NCBI RefSeq assembly: GCF_030077735.1
Contig: NZ_JASJEU010000007.1
Location: forward strand, 131,069-195,068
Length of the DNA: 64,000 bases
Source: Gordonibacter faecis
GTDB taxonomy: Bacteria > Actinomycetota > Coriobacteriia > Coriobacteriales > Eggerthellaceae
Direction of reading: 5' to 3'
Below, one piece after another: positions 15,634 through 25,117 of this stretch (positions are counted from its first letter, which is position 1; every line of letters begins with the position of its first letter). The translations under genes were made by a program, and so were the position numbers. The notes beneath the pieces were generated by a model that made no database searches, had not been told where the DNA came from, and saw only the letters and a list, made by a program, of their open reading frames with translations.

Positions 15634-18600
15634 ATGCCTGAGATTATAGACCACGTCGCATATCTGTCGCAGCAAATAGGGCCGCGCCCTGCGGGTACGG
15701 AGGAAGAACAGCAGGCCGCGCTTTATATTACGGAGCAGTTTCAGAAGGAAGCGGGTCTTTCCGCCGTCATCGAGGACTTTAACGGCGCCGCCAGCAGTGA
15801 TTTGCCGCGCGCAATCTGCTGTGCAGCGACGCTGGTTGTCGGCGCTCTTTCTCTCTTCGTTCCGATGCTGCTTATTCCTGCCATTGTGGTGGCGGTGATT
15901 GCCCTTCTGCTGCTTGCGGCCGAAGCGCTTGACAAGCCGGTGCTGTCGAAGGCGTTTGCCCGCGGCGTCAGCCAGAATGTGGTGGCGAAATACGAGCCCG
16001 GCTATACGGCCGAGGCGGGCGGTACGCGCCGTCGCAAGGTGGTTCTGGTGGCGCACTACGATAGCGGCAAGGTGCGCGCCGAGTTGAAATCCCCACTCAT
16101 CAATATTCTCCCCATCCTTCGTTGGGCGAATTTGGGTGCCATGGTGGCCACACCGATTCTTCTTGCTCTGCGTGCAACGGTGCTTGCGCACGTGAGCGAG
16201 ACCATGACCTTGGCTTTGAACGTGATCATGGTCGTGTTGTTGGTGCTGGTGGCGGTGCCCGTGCTGGAGGCCATCATGCACAAGGTTGCAGCGTACAACG
16301 AGGCTGCCAACTGCAACGCATCGGGTGTCGCCGTGCTTTTGGAAGTGGCGCGCCGCGTTGGGCGTGGCCGCGTGAGCGATGTCGACCTTGGCGCATCGGG
16401 CGCGCAGGCTACGGTACATGGCGAACAGGCTGCGCGCGCATCCGGATTGGTGCCCGAGGGTGCGGAATTGGTGTACGCGGCAGCAAACTTGAAGGCCCCC
16501 GAGCCCGCGCCGCAAAGCGAGGCCGCGCGCCTAGCGGCGGCGAAGGCGGCCGTGGCTGCTCTCACTGGTAAGCCGGTGACCAGCCGCTATTCCGCTGATC
16601 TTTCTGAGAATTTGGTACAGGTGAAGGAGCCGCCGCTGGGCGTACCTACGGACGCCGATCACCAGGCGCTGCGCGATGAAACGCGCGAAGCACTGGCTTC
16701 CCTGCCTCCCGAGACGCGCGAGGCTGCTCTGGCGAACGCAGCGATGCTGGAAGCGTCCGAGGCGGTTGCGTCTGAGGCCGCCGGCGTTCCCTCTGTTCCT
16801 CCCGCGCCGCCGGCTCCGTTTGCTGCTGCGCCAGCTCCCTCGTCTGAGGGCGGCGTTCCCGATTGGTATAAAAAGGCACAGGAGAAGGCCAAGAAGCAAG
16901 CCAACGACAAGAAACCGGTGCAGCGCTCACGCTACGCCGAAGCGCTCGACGCTGCCATGAACGAAAGTAGCGCGCATTTCGAAGATGCGAACGATGCCGT
17001 GATGTCCGAAATGGAAGCGCGCCTGCAAAGTATGCGCGAAGGCATCATGGAAGTGAAAGCTCCCCAGTTCGAGAAGGCGGAAGGTTCCGCGCAGGTCGAA
17101 AGTGCGGCACCCGCGAGGGCTCCCTTTGTAGACGACGCTACGGCGTCTTCTGCTGTGCCCCAAAGTGCGGCTGAGTTTGCGGAAGGTACACCTGCTCCTG
17201 CAGACGCTTCCCTTACCGCAGTTCCTGTTGGTGCTGAGGAAGGTGCCACCTGTGCTATGCCCCCCATCGACGTGAGTGAGCTGCGCCTCGGTGACATGCC
17301 TCCGGTGGCTGATGTGGCCATGCCTTCGTTCCTTGACCCCGCTAAGGCCCAGGAAGAAAAGCTGCGTGAGCGCGGAGAAGTTCAGCGAACCGCGAACCGC
17401 GTTGACGTAACCGCTGCTGAGGTGGCTGCCAGCGGGCGACTTGAGTACGCGTCTGTGCCGTATGATGCCGCGCCGATGCCGGAAGACAACCTGCAGCAGC
17501 CCTATGATCAGAGGGTTTCTGATCAGACAGATGCCCCGCTACCGCAGCGCCGCCCCATTGTGCTTCCCGACATTGGGGTGTCGTCGGCTTCTCCCACTCC
17601 GCTTTCTGAACTGCCGAAACAGCGTGCACCTCTGGCTGAAGCTGAGACGTCCGCGAAAAGCGCGGCGAAAAGTCTGCTTACTATGCTGCCTTCCATCGAT
17701 CCGGTGCAGGAGGCGGCTGCTGAGGCCGACCAATCGGCCGACACTTCCGCGGGTGCCGCCGCGTCCGCGCGTCCCAACCTGCGTGCGGCACTTCCGTCGC
17801 TTTCCGGCTCCCTGCCGCGTTCTGACGAGAGTGCGGTCAGCGCAGCCGGTGCATTTGTGCCTGCTGGTGCGACCGGTGCGTTTGCCCCGGTAGGCCCCGA
17901 GCTCTTGGACAACGTTGACCCGAACGATATTTACGTTGATGACGCGGACGATTCCGCCTACGAAGGCGAACTCACCGAAACTGGCGCCTTTGCTGGCCCC
18001 GGCTATGTGGAAATGCCCAAGTCGCGCGGCCGTCGCTTCCTCGATAGGCTGCGCTTCCGCAAGCGCAAGGACGAAGAGGAACCCACGCCCCAAGAGTGGC
18101 TTGAAGTTGATGAATCATTCGACGCTCGTTCCGTGGGCGCCGCTCGCGGTGGCTGGGAAAGCTTCCGTGAGGGCGACGAACCGGCCGAGCAACTGCCGGC
18201 GTCTGCCCCTTACGCTGAAAGCTACGAGGACGACTACTACGATGATTACGCAACGCCGACAGTTACTCCGGCGTCTGGAGGCTTCGCGGCTGGCTACGAA
18301 GATGACGAAGAAGAAGAGTACGTTGAGTCCTATGAAGCTCCCTACGCTGCCCCGGTGGACAGTCGCCCGTTCAATGACGGCGGTTTTGATGCCTTCGCAC
18401 CTCTTCCTTATGATGATGACTTTACGCTGGATGACGTAGAAGATGACGACGACACCTTCGCTTCCGATGAGCGTCCGCGCTGGAACGGTGGCGGATTCTC
18501 GCGCCGGCGCATGGGGCGCGCAAGCGATCCGATGCCCGAGGATGAAGTGGACGCTGTCGAAGTGCCTCTCGGCTTAGCGGACGATCCCTCAATGCCGCTT

Positions 18601-19074
18601 GAGCTGAAAGAGATTTACCAGTTCCGCAACCCTGATATCAACACTGAGGTGTGGTTTGTCGCCCTGGGTGCTGAACTGGCCCATCAGGGAGGCATGCGCG
18701 CATTTTTGGCTGAGCACGGGCAGGATCTGCGCGGCTCCATCATCATAGACATTGATGCACTTGGTGCCGGCGCGCTCAGCATGATTGAGCGCGAAGGAAC
18801 GTACCGCAAGGTGAAGGCCTCGTCGCGCATGCGGCGCTACACGAAGAAAGCGTCGCAGGCTACGGGCTTGTCCATTGAGTCGGCTGCGTTGTCTTGGGAC
18901 GACAGCGCTGCGTCCATCGCGATAAAGCAAGGCTTCCAGGCGATGCACCTCGCCGGCATGGATGGCGCGAAACCCGCATTTTTCGCGCAAGCTGACGACG
19001 TCTTGGAAAACATTGACGGTCAAACGCTGGAAGACAACGCCGAGTTCGTTATGGAATTGTTGAAGAATATCTAG
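15634..19074 (+). CDS. M28-like membrane peptidase homologue with split domain and degenerate active site
   Basis: 1146 residues. The start IGPRPAGTEEEQQAA and VVLVAHYDSGK (H141, D143) match M28 aminopeptidases. Hydrophobic segments lie at about 59-97, 158-186 and 191-215. NCNASGVAVLLE (C227) then matches the usual DNASG motif with the bridging Asp replaced by Cys. A disordered acidic Ala/Pro insertion of about 700 residues separates this from the last 150 residues, where the usual GEE is GAE (VALGAELAHQG) and the final metal His before ADDVLENID is absent. It is probably a non-catalytic membrane protein. ATG 15634 is chosen over 15601 because AAAGG precedes it and the family starts there. 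Confidence 0.7.
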   Translation: MPEIIDHVAYLSQQIGPRPAGTEEEQQAALYITEQFQKEAGLSAVIEDFNGAASSDLPRAICCAATLVVGALSLFVPMLLIPAIVVAVIALLLLAAEALDKPVLSKAFARGVSQNVVAKYEPGYTAEAGGTRRRKVVLVAHYDSGKVRAELKSPLINILPILRWANLGAMVATPILLALRATVLAHVSETMTLALNVIMVVLLVLVAVPVLEAIMHKVAAYNEAANCNASGVAVLLEVARRVGRGRVSDVDLGASGAQATVHGEQAARASGLVPEGAELVYAAANLKAPEPAPQSEAARLAAAKAAVAALTGKPVTSRYSADLSENLVQVKEPPLGVPTDADHQALRDETREALASLPPETREAALANAAMLEASEAVASEAAGVPSVPPAPPAPFAAAPAPSSEGGVPDWYKKAQEKAKKQANDKKPVQRSRYAEALDAAMNESSAHFEDANDAVMSEMEARLQSMREGIMEVKAPQFEKAEGSAQVESAAPARAPFVDDATASSAVPQSAAEFAEGTPAPADASLTAVPVGAEEGATCAMPPIDVSELRLGDMPPVADVAMPSFLDPAKAQEEKLRERGEVQRTANRVDVTAAEVAASGRLEYASVPYDAAPMPEDNLQQPYDQRVSDQTDAPLPQRRPIVLPDIGVSSASPTPLSELPKQRAPLAEAETSAKSAAKSLLTMLPSIDPVQEAAAEADQSADTSAGAAASARPNLRAALPSLSGSLPRSDESAVSAAGAFVPAGATGAFAPVGPELLDNVDPNDIYVDDADDSAYEGELTETGAFAGPGYVEMPKSRGRRFLDRLRFRKRKDEEEPTPQEWLEVDESFDARSVGAARGGWESFREGDEPAEQLPASAPYAESYEDDYYDDYATPTVTPASGGFAAGYEDDEEEEYVESYEAPYAAPVDSRPFNDGGFDAFAPLPYDDDFTLDDVEDDDDTFASDERPRWNGGGFSRRRMGRASDPMPEDEVDAVEVPLGLADDPSMPLELKEIYQFRNPDINTEVWFVALGAELAHQGGMRAFLAEHGQDLRGSIIIDIDALGAGALSMIEREGTYRKVKASSRMRRYTKKASQATGLSIESAALSWDDSAASIAIKQGFQAMHLAGMDGAKPAFFAQADDVLENIDGQTLEDNAEFVMELLKNI

Positions 19075-19237
19075 CGCACGCGCACGCACCAGCTACAGGA
19101 TGGACATAGTGCCGTATAATGATCGGCCGTGTGTCTCGTTGACACCCGCACAGGCGGGCGATTCGCAATGAAGACTCGAGTGATCGAAGCGCGGGTTCGG
19201 CCCGTTGCTTCTCAGGACAGAAAGGTGTAACACAGCC

Positions 19238-19390
19238 ATGGCTATCGAAGCATATTGCGTGAAGTGCAAGGCGAAGAAGATCATGCAGGACCCCGTCGAG
19301 GGAACCACGAAAAACGGCAAGCCCATTACGAAGGGTAAATGCCCGGACTGCGGCACCACCATCTGCCGCATTGGTGCTTCCAAGAAGTAA
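19238..19390 (+). CDS. Small zinc-ribbon protein (DUF5679 type)
   Basis: 50 residues: MAIEAYCVKCKAKKIM, then GKPITKGKCPDCGTTICRIG. Two CxxC pairs (YCVKC, KCPDC) would bind one zinc. The sequence matches the DUF5679 pattern, whose function is unknown; some resemble the zinc ribbons at the ends of topoisomerases. GAAAGGTG lies upstream of the ATG. TATAAT at 19115-19120 may be its -10. A terminator follows. Confidence 0.85.
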   Translation: MAIEAYCVKCKAKKIMQDPVEGTTKNGKPITKGKCPDCGTTICRIGASKK

Positions 19391-19418
19391 CCTCTGTTCT
19401 GACAACATCACTTGCCAA

Positions 19419-19460
19419 AAACGACCGTGAGCCCCCAGCCCACGGTCGTTTCTTTATTTT
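19419..19460 (+). terminator. Intrinsic terminator after the zinc-ribbon gene
   Basis: ACGACCGTG at 19421-19429 pairs with CACGGTCGT at 19441-19449, extended by AA/TT at the base and followed by a T-rich tail. Confidence 0.8.
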
Positions 19461-19483
19461 CTCCGCAAACGTTTTTTACTAAA

Positions 19484-19744
19484 TGTTTCACGTGAAACAT
19501 TTAGTTACTAGCTAATGCACCCTTTTAATCAAATGTTCGAACTGGATGTTTCACGTGAAACATTTATCGCCCAGTAAAAATTCAATCAAACTCGCGGCTA
19601 AGTGTTTCACGTGAAACATCGTTTGGTAAACAAAGTTCTTGCAGCTCTTACAACTTCCGCAGTTCTTAAAGTTTTCACCCAAGTGTTTCACGTGAAATAG
19701 TGTTGGCGAATGAGTCTTTTGATTGAAATGTTTCACGTGAAACA
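19484..19744. promoter_or_regulatory. Five parS sites (four exact, one with a single mismatch)
   Basis: Exact sites at 19484-19499, 19547-19562, 19603-19618 and 19729-19744. The site at 19684-19699 reads TGTTTCACGTGAAATA, one change. The first is extended to a 28-bp palindrome. No gene is visible in 19461-20019; the remainder (19745-20019) is AT-rich, with a purine-rich stretch and nothing recognisable. Confidence 0.85.
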
Positions 19745-20019
19745 TTTGGGTAAGCTAGCGGGCGGCGGTTGAGGATGATGACATGAGAAAAGTGAGCGCT
19801 AAAAAGTTATTGACGAATAAGGGGTGAATGAAATAATAAACGCAAGAAAGTGATGAAGAAGATAATATAAGTGTAAAAGTAAGTAACTTAAGTACTAGGT
19901 GTTCAGTGGTGCTCAGTGGTTTGCAGTAAAGTTAGGCGTAGTAGTTCGCTTCCTCTTCGCCTCTTGACCTTCGCCTGTTGACCTTCGCGTGAAGTCGGCG
20001 AAACTTTTGGAAAAAGTCG

Positions 20020-20048
20020 TTGACAGACACCCTACTTACCGGCATAAT
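20020..20048 (+). promoter_or_regulatory. Promoter of tRNA-Arg
   Basis: TTGACA at 20020-20025 and CATAAT at 20043-20048 with 17 bases between; transcription would begin about 14 bases before the mature tRNA. Confidence 0.6.
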
Positions 20049-20068
20049 TACTTTTGCTGTTTCGACGT

Positions 20069-20145
20069 GCGCCGTTACCTCAGCTGGATAGAGGGACTGA
20101 CTACGAATCAGTACGTCGGGGGTTCGAATCCCTCACGGCGCACCA
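20069..20145 (+). tRNA. tRNA-Arg (anticodon ACG)
   Basis: A complete cloverleaf is readable: acceptor GCGCCGT pairing with ACGGCGC, D-arm, anticodon stem ACTGA/TCAGT around loop CTACGAA (anticodon ACG), and T-arm with GGTTCGAATCC. CCA is encoded at 20143-20145. An ACG anticodon needs A-to-I editing at position 34, which is the activity of TadA, encoded at 51845 in this window. Confidence 0.95.
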
Positions 20146-20432
20146 TTTACAGCACCGATCCGCAACGACTGGCAGCAGCACGTGCGGTTTTTTTATTTCC
20201 GAAGGAAAGGTACGTACTTGAAGGTTCGAAAATCGAAGCCTCACAGTAAGTAGTCCTCCTTCGACTTCCCTTACGCCGGCAGTCGAAGGACGGCTGCGGC
20301 GCTCCCTGGTTTGACAAGACCGCGTGCGCACGAAACTCGTGCGTCATCGCGCAGCCAGCGCCCTCGTGGCGCCGACGCTCTGCGCAGCACGCCGCCTCGC
20401 CACCTGGGGAGCATGACAGTAAGGGAATTGCC

Positions 20433-21785
20433 ATGCTCTACCTCTCTCAAATGATGGGGAAGCCCGTCATCGATGCCACCGGCGAGAAGATCGGCACGAT
20501 CTCTGATCTGGCCATCTCCACCGGCGAAGTGTTCCCCCGCATCACCAGCCTGGCCTTCCAAGGCCCGGGCAAAGTTCCGTTCATGATTTCGTGGCGCAAG
20601 TATGTCGAAGAATTCGACGAAGACGGCATCAAGCTGGCCGTGCCCGCGCACGACATTCGCTTCAGCTACCTGCAACCCGACGAGGTGCTACTGGCTCGCG
20701 ACCTGCTGAATCGCCAGATCGTCGACACGCAGGGCATGAAAGTGGTGCGCGTAAACGACCTCAAGCTGTCCGTGTCCGGCTCGCAGCTGCGCCTGCTGGG
20801 CGCCGAAGTGGGCGCGCGCGGCATCCTGCGCGGCCTGGCCCCGTGGCTGGAAAAGGCCGTGGTGGCCATCGCGCGTGTGTTCGGCAAGAAAATCGACGAG
20901 CAAATTATCGCGTGGAACTACATGGACCTGCTCGACCGCGACCTGTCGGAAGTGCAGCTGTCCGTCACCCACAAGCGCCTCGACGAGCTGCACCCCGCCG
21001 ACGTGGCCGACATTCTGGAACAACTCGACCCTCAGCAGCGCGCGAACGTGTTTCAGCACCTCGATGACGCGCAAGCCACCGAGGCCATCTCGGAAATGGA
21101 AGACGAATACCAGGCCGACTTCATCGAAGATTTGGATGACGCCCGCGCCGCAGGCCTGCTGGGTAACATGGATCCGGACGACGCCGCCGACATCGTGCGC
21201 GACCTCTCTTACGAGAAGGCTGAAACCCTGTTGCGCCTCATGGGTGTGGAAGACGCCACCGAGATCCGCCGCCTGCTGGGCTACAAGGACGGTACCGCTG
21301 GCGGCATGATGACCACGCAGTTCGTGGCCGTGCACGAAGACAACACCGTGGGTGAAACCATCGAGGTGCTGCGCGAACTGCCCGAGGACCACCCCACCGT
21401 CCACTACGTCTACGTGTTGGACGAATACGACGAATTCAAAGGTGTGCTATCGCTGCGCACCCTCGTGTTGACCGACGACGCCAAGCCCGTGGGCGACGTC
21501 ATGTACGACGACGTGATCTCCGTCGCGCCGGACGAAACGGAAGAAGATGTGGCCGCCGACATCTTCAAATATGACCTGCCCGCCATGCCCGTGGTTGACG
21601 AGCACGGCATTCTCCTGGGTATTGTCACCGTGGACGATGCGTGGGATGCCATCGAAGAGGACGTGAGCGGCGACAAAACGAAAGCCACCGCGCTCAAGGT
21701 AGTGGGCATCGTGTTGGCTGCAGCGCTGTTCCTGGGCCTGTACACGCTCGTGTTGCTGCAGGTCGTCGGCTATACCGGGAGGTAG
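20433..21785 (+). CDS. PRC-barrel / MgtE-N / CBS-pair protein with one C-terminal membrane helix
   Basis: 450 residues. An N-terminal PRC-barrel-like part (residues 1-170) is followed by the MgtE N superhelix with repeats such as LHPADVADILEQLDPQQRANVF, then two CBS motifs (TAGGMMTTQFVAV and VGDVMYDDVISV regions). It ends in one membrane helix near 425-447. The MgtE channel domain, normally five helices, is missing. In MgtE the N and CBS domains sense cytoplasmic Mg. The stop is four bases before an Nramp-type transporter, so this is probably its regulatory partner rather than a channel. AAGGGAA precedes the ATG; 20146-20432 holds no other gene. Confidence 0.85.
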   Translation: MLYLSQMMGKPVIDATGEKIGTISDLAISTGEVFPRITSLAFQGPGKVPFMISWRKYVEEFDEDGIKLAVPAHDIRFSYLQPDEVLLARDLLNRQIVDTQGMKVVRVNDLKLSVSGSQLRLLGAEVGARGILRGLAPWLEKAVVAIARVFGKKIDEQIIAWNYMDLLDRDLSEVQLSVTHKRLDELHPADVADILEQLDPQQRANVFQHLDDAQATEAISEMEDEYQADFIEDLDDARAAGLLGNMDPDDAADIVRDLSYEKAETLLRLMGVEDATEIRRLLGYKDGTAGGMMTTQFVAVHEDNTVGETIEVLRELPEDHPTVHYVYVLDEYDEFKGVLSLRTLVLTDDAKPVGDVMYDDVISVAPDETEEDVAADIFKYDLPAMPVVDEHGILLGIVTVDDAWDAIEEDVSGDKTKATALKVVGIVLAAALFLGLYTLVLLQVVGYTGR

Positions 21786-21789
21786 CGAC

Positions 21790-23193
21790 ATGGCAGCCAA
21801 AAACACCAACGAGCGCCGCGCCGCAACTCCCGAGCGCAGCAAGCGTGAATGGGGCAGCTTCAAGATGGGCTCCGCCGCGAAAGACCGCCTGGCCACCTCG
21901 GCCACCTCAGCTGCCCCCACCGCTTCCGGCGCGCCGGAAGCCCCCGCAGAACCGCAAGCAACCAAAAAGCCCAGCAAGCTGTGGCTCCTTTTGGCCGCCC
22001 TCGGCCCGGGCATTGTTACCGCCATGGCCGGCAACGACGCCGGCGGCATCTCAACGTATTCCACCGTGGGTGCGAAGTTCGGCTACGCGACGCTCTGGGT
22101 TATCCCAATTATGTGCGTGCTGCTCATCGTGGTGGAAATGACGGCGGCGCGCATGGGCGCGGTCACCGGCAAAGGCTTCGCCGCCCTCATTCGCGAGCGC
22201 TTCGGCATCCGCCTGACGGCGCTCGCCATGTTGGCGCTGCTCATAGGCAACGTGGCCACCACGTTCTCCGAGTTCGCCGGCATCGCCAGCGGCATGGAAA
22301 TGTTCGGCGTGTCGAAATACCTCTCCGTCCCCGTGGCCGCCATCGCGGTATGGCTGCTTATTGTCGGCGGCAGCTACAAGCGCGTGGAAAAAGTGTTCCT
22401 CATTTTGTCGCTGGTATTCGTCACTTACATTGTGGCAGCGTTCATGGCGCAGCCCAACTGGGGAAACGCGCTCGAAAGCACGGTCGTTCCCCACGTGGTG
22501 AACGACACCAGTTTCGTGTCGCTGGTCATTGCCATGATAGGTACCACCATCGCACCCTGGATGATGTTCTTCGCCCAAAGCAACGTGGTTGAAAAAGGCG
22601 TGGGCATTAAGGACTTCTTCTCGCAGAAGGTGGACGTGGTGGCTGGCACTATCGCTGCGTGCCTGGTGGCGTGGTTCATCATTGTGACCACGGGCGCTGT
22701 GCTGTTTCCCCAGGGTATCGAGATAGAATCCGCCGCCGACGCCGCCAAAGCGCTTGCCCCGTTCGCGGGCCACTACGCCGAGGCGCTGTTCGCTATCGGA
22801 CTCATTGCGGCGTCGTTCCTCGCAGCGTGCGTGTTGCCGCTGACCACGTCGTTCGTCATCTGCGAGGCGTTCGGCTGGGAAGCGGGCGTCTCGTTCAAAT
22901 GGAAAGAAGCGCCGCTGTTCAAGAGCATCTTCACGTTCGTCATCGCGTTTTCGGCGATTGTGGTGCTCATTCCCGGCATTGACCTCATGGGCGTCATGCT
23001 GACGGCACAGTTCGTGAACGGCATCATTTTGCCCGTGCTGCTGGTGTTTATGGCCATCATCTCGGCCGACAAGCGCATCATGGGGAACTACCGCTCGCGT
23101 CTGGTGTCACGCACGCTCATCTGGGTGACCGTGGGCATTGTGACCGTGCTCACGGCTGCGCTGCTGGTCATGCAAGTGTTGGGGCTGGGCTAA
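21790..23193 (+). CDS. Nramp-related transporter of the magnesium (NRMT) type
   Basis: 467 residues: about 60 disordered N-terminal residues, then 11 or so membrane helices. In helix 1 the usual DPGN motif is DAGG (D83-G86, in GPGIVTAMAGNDAGGIS). In helix 6 the Met that selects transition metals is Ala (A255, in GTTIAPWMMFF instead of ATVMPHN). These changes are those of the Mg-transporting Nramp branch, of which the Eggerthella lenta protein is the characterised example. It is translated just after the MgtE-N/CBS protein, probably coupled, which supports a Mg role. Mg specificity is inferred from residues. Confidence 0.85.
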   Translation: MAAKNTNERRAATPERSKREWGSFKMGSAAKDRLATSATSAAPTASGAPEAPAEPQATKKPSKLWLLLAALGPGIVTAMAGNDAGGISTYSTVGAKFGYATLWVIPIMCVLLIVVEMTAARMGAVTGKGFAALIRERFGIRLTALAMLALLIGNVATTFSEFAGIASGMEMFGVSKYLSVPVAAIAVWLLIVGGSYKRVEKVFLILSLVFVTYIVAAFMAQPNWGNALESTVVPHVVNDTSFVSLVIAMIGTTIAPWMMFFAQSNVVEKGVGIKDFFSQKVDVVAGTIAACLVAWFIIVTTGAVLFPQGIEIESAADAAKALAPFAGHYAEALFAIGLIAASFLAACVLPLTTSFVICEAFGWEAGVSFKWKEAPLFKSIFTFVIAFSAIVVLIPGIDLMGVMLTAQFVNGIILPVLLVFMAIISADKRIMGNYRSRLVSRTLIWVTVGIVTVLTAALLVMQVLGLG

Positions 23194-23416
23194 AGGCCGG
23201 CGGCACTATTCCCGCTGAAGCCGCCCAAACAAAAAAGCCGCGGCGAAAGCCCACGGCCAACCATAAACAAAACCTAAACTCAACCCACCGCTCTCGCCGC
23301 CAAGCGAAGCGCGCCGACGCATAAGTCATCGGCGCGCGGGCCTGCGGCATGCGAAGAACCCACGATTTCAGTGCCGTGTGGTGCGGCTGAAACGAAAGAA
23401 GTGCGAAAAGGCGCAG

Positions 23417-23890
23417 TTACACGCTTTCGGACAGGCGTTTGCCTTCTTCTTCCAGACGCTTGGCGAGGAATTTGCGGCCGTTGTCGCCGTTCTTCACGCT
23501 GTTGAGAAGCATATCAATGCTCAGGCTATTCAGATAAGCGTCAAAACTTTCCTCAATGAGCTGGTACGTTTGCTTCACGCCCTGCACCATGGCGCCGCCC
23601 TTACGCGAAGAGCGCTTGGCGCGCGTGGACGGCTTCGCGTCCTCTTCCAGCGCAGACATGACCTGCAACACGGTGATATCCGAGGCATCCTTGGCCAGGC
23701 GATAGCCGCCGTGTTTGCCCGGGCGCGCCTCAATCAGGCCGGCGTTACGCAGAAGCTGCGCCAACTGAATGAGGTAGTCGCGGGGAATGGACATGTCCTC
23801 GGCGATGTCCTTCGAGGAGCAAGTGGTGCCCTGCGCCGCCAGGTACAGGATCGCGCGCAGACCGTAGTCCGTTGATGCTTTGAATTGCAC
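23417..23890 (-). CDS. Rrf2-family transcriptional regulator
   Basis: 157 residues. The N-terminal winged helix is typical: KASTDYGLRAILYLA, SSKDIAEDMSIPRDYLIQLAQLLRNAGLI, ARPGKHGGYRLAKDASDITVLQV. IscR-like members carry three cysteines after this to hold an Fe-S cluster; here that region (DAKPSTRAKRSSRKGG) has none, so any sensing must differ. GTG start at 23890 follows TTGGAGA. It is transcribed away from the 5-formyl-THF cyclo-ligase gene. 23194-23416 contains no other gene. Confidence 0.9.
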   Translation of the reverse strand: MQFKASTDYGLRAILYLAAQGTTCSSKDIAEDMSIPRDYLIQLAQLLRNAGLIEARPGKHGGYRLAKDASDITVLQVMSALEEDAKPSTRAKRSSRKGGAMVQGVKQTYQLIEESFDAYLNSLSIDMLLNSVKNGDNGRKFLAKRLEEEGKRLSESV

Positions 23891-24202
23891 GATGTCTCCA
23901 ATCTCGCTGCCGCGACGGAAGCGTGGCTTCCGGACTTCCGCTGCGCGGCCTGCACATAGTGATGCTAATTACTCGCCGCATTCCACCTCTCAAAAAGCTG
24001 CGGGGGAAAGCATATCCCGACATTTCCGCGCCAGCATCGGGGGGCGGTTCGAGATGGTTCGAGTGTACCTAATGCATAATGATTATAGCAAGGTCATTGA
24101 GCCGATTGCATAGCAAAACGATTGGAAACGGTTACTACAACGCAATCTTGACCTGCACTTATCGAAAAGTGATAAAAACACACCCCCTTGACGTATAAAA
24201 AT

Positions 24203-24229
24203 TTGACCTGTGAGCTTCAATGATATACT
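24203..24229 (+). promoter_or_regulatory. Promoter of the cyclo-ligase gene, probably leaderless
   Basis: TTGACC at 24203-24208 and TATACT at 24224-24229 (spacer 15). The ATG at 24237 follows seven bases after the -10 and no ribosome site is present. Confidence 0.45.
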
Positions 24230-24236
24230 GACCCTC

Positions 24237-24923
24237 ATGAATATGAAGGAAGAAAAATCTTTTGTTAGGAACAGGGCGCTCGCCTGCAGAGATGCGCTGG
24301 ATGAGTATTCTGCGGCGGCAAAAAGCGCGCAGATCTGCCAGTCGGTGGAAGAGCTTGTGGCGGAAGCTATTGGCCCGTGGGACGCGCGACGCGAGGTGGG
24401 TGGTCGTGACCCCGGTAGCGGTGCGCAATCGAGCTCGCTTTCGTCCTTGCCCGCGCGCCCACCGCTTCTGGCTTTGTACGCTGCCATGCGCAGTGAGGTG
24501 AATCTTGAGCGGCTTGCGCAGGCTGCGTGGGCGCGGGGATGGGACGTGTGTTTCCCGTGCATGGTGCGCGACGAACCGGACGCGCCCGCGCGCATGGTGT
24601 TTCACCGGGTGCCGCGCGAGCGGGTGGGCGAAGCGCGAGAGGCGTTTCTCGCCCATCCCCTGCGCTGTCTTGCCTGTGGCGAACTGGAACGCGCTGGCTT
24701 TCCCCTGGTGCAGCCCGAAGAGCTGGACGTGGTGTGTGTGCCACTGGTGGCGTTCGACGAGGCGGGCAACCGCCTGGGATACGGCGGCGGCAACTACGAT
24801 CGCCTGCTCACGCGCCTGCGCCCGGACGCTCTCGTGGTAGGCATAGCGTTTGAGGAACAGCGCGTCGCCGCCGTGCCGTGTGAGCCGCACGACCAACCTC
24901 TTCCTCACATTGTGAGCGCGTAA
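24237..24923 (+). CDS. 5-formyltetrahydrofolate cyclo-ligase
   Basis: 228 residues from ATG 24237. The family signature is at the C-terminus: VPLVAFDEAGNRLGYGGGNYDRLL, followed by VVGIAFEEQ. Near the N-terminus, SFVRNRALACRDAL gives the ATP/substrate-binding basic residues. It converts 5-formyl-THF to 5,10-methenyl-THF using ATP. An inserted Gly/Ser-rich segment (GGRDPGSGAQSSSLSSL) near residue 60 is unusual. It is flanked by a long inverted repeat downstream. Confidence 0.88.
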   Translation: MNMKEEKSFVRNRALACRDALDEYSAAAKSAQICQSVEELVAEAIGPWDARREVGGRDPGSGAQSSSLSSLPARPPLLALYAAMRSEVNLERLAQAAWARGWDVCFPCMVRDEPDAPARMVFHRVPRERVGEAREAFLAHPLRCLACGELERAGFPLVQPEELDVVCVPLVAFDEAGNRLGYGGGNYDRLLTRLRPDALVVGIAFEEQRVAAVPCEPHDQPLPHIVSA

Positions 24924-24939
24924 AGGCAGGGGGGGTTCC

Positions 24940-25028
24940 GTAGGGCAAGGGCTCTGCCCGTGCCGCTCGGCAAAACTAAACTGCCAGGTCAACCGTAGTT
25001 GTCGGCAAGGGCAGAGCCCTTGCCCTAC
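24940..25028. repeat. Imperfect 25-bp inverted repeat, 89 bp overall
   Basis: Arms 24940-24964 and 25004-25028 match at 24 of 25 positions and begin GTAGGGCAAGGGCTCTGCCC. They enclose a 39-base loop. Just outside, the word CAACCTGGCAGGT and its near copies recur (24981 reversed, 25032, 25077). It lies between convergent genes and resembles a REP/MITE-type intergenic element; it may also terminate transcripts. Confidence 0.6.
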
Positions 25029-25117
25029 GATCAACCTGGCAGGTGAAGAGGCGTTCGTTGCAGCCCCCTTACAATCAACTTGGCAGGTAAGGAACCGTTG
25101 CTGGATTCCTCCTCCTC

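Noticed and set aside
19551..19745. Open frame with repeated FHVKH peptides
   Set aside because: Translation of the parS array; no independent coding sign.
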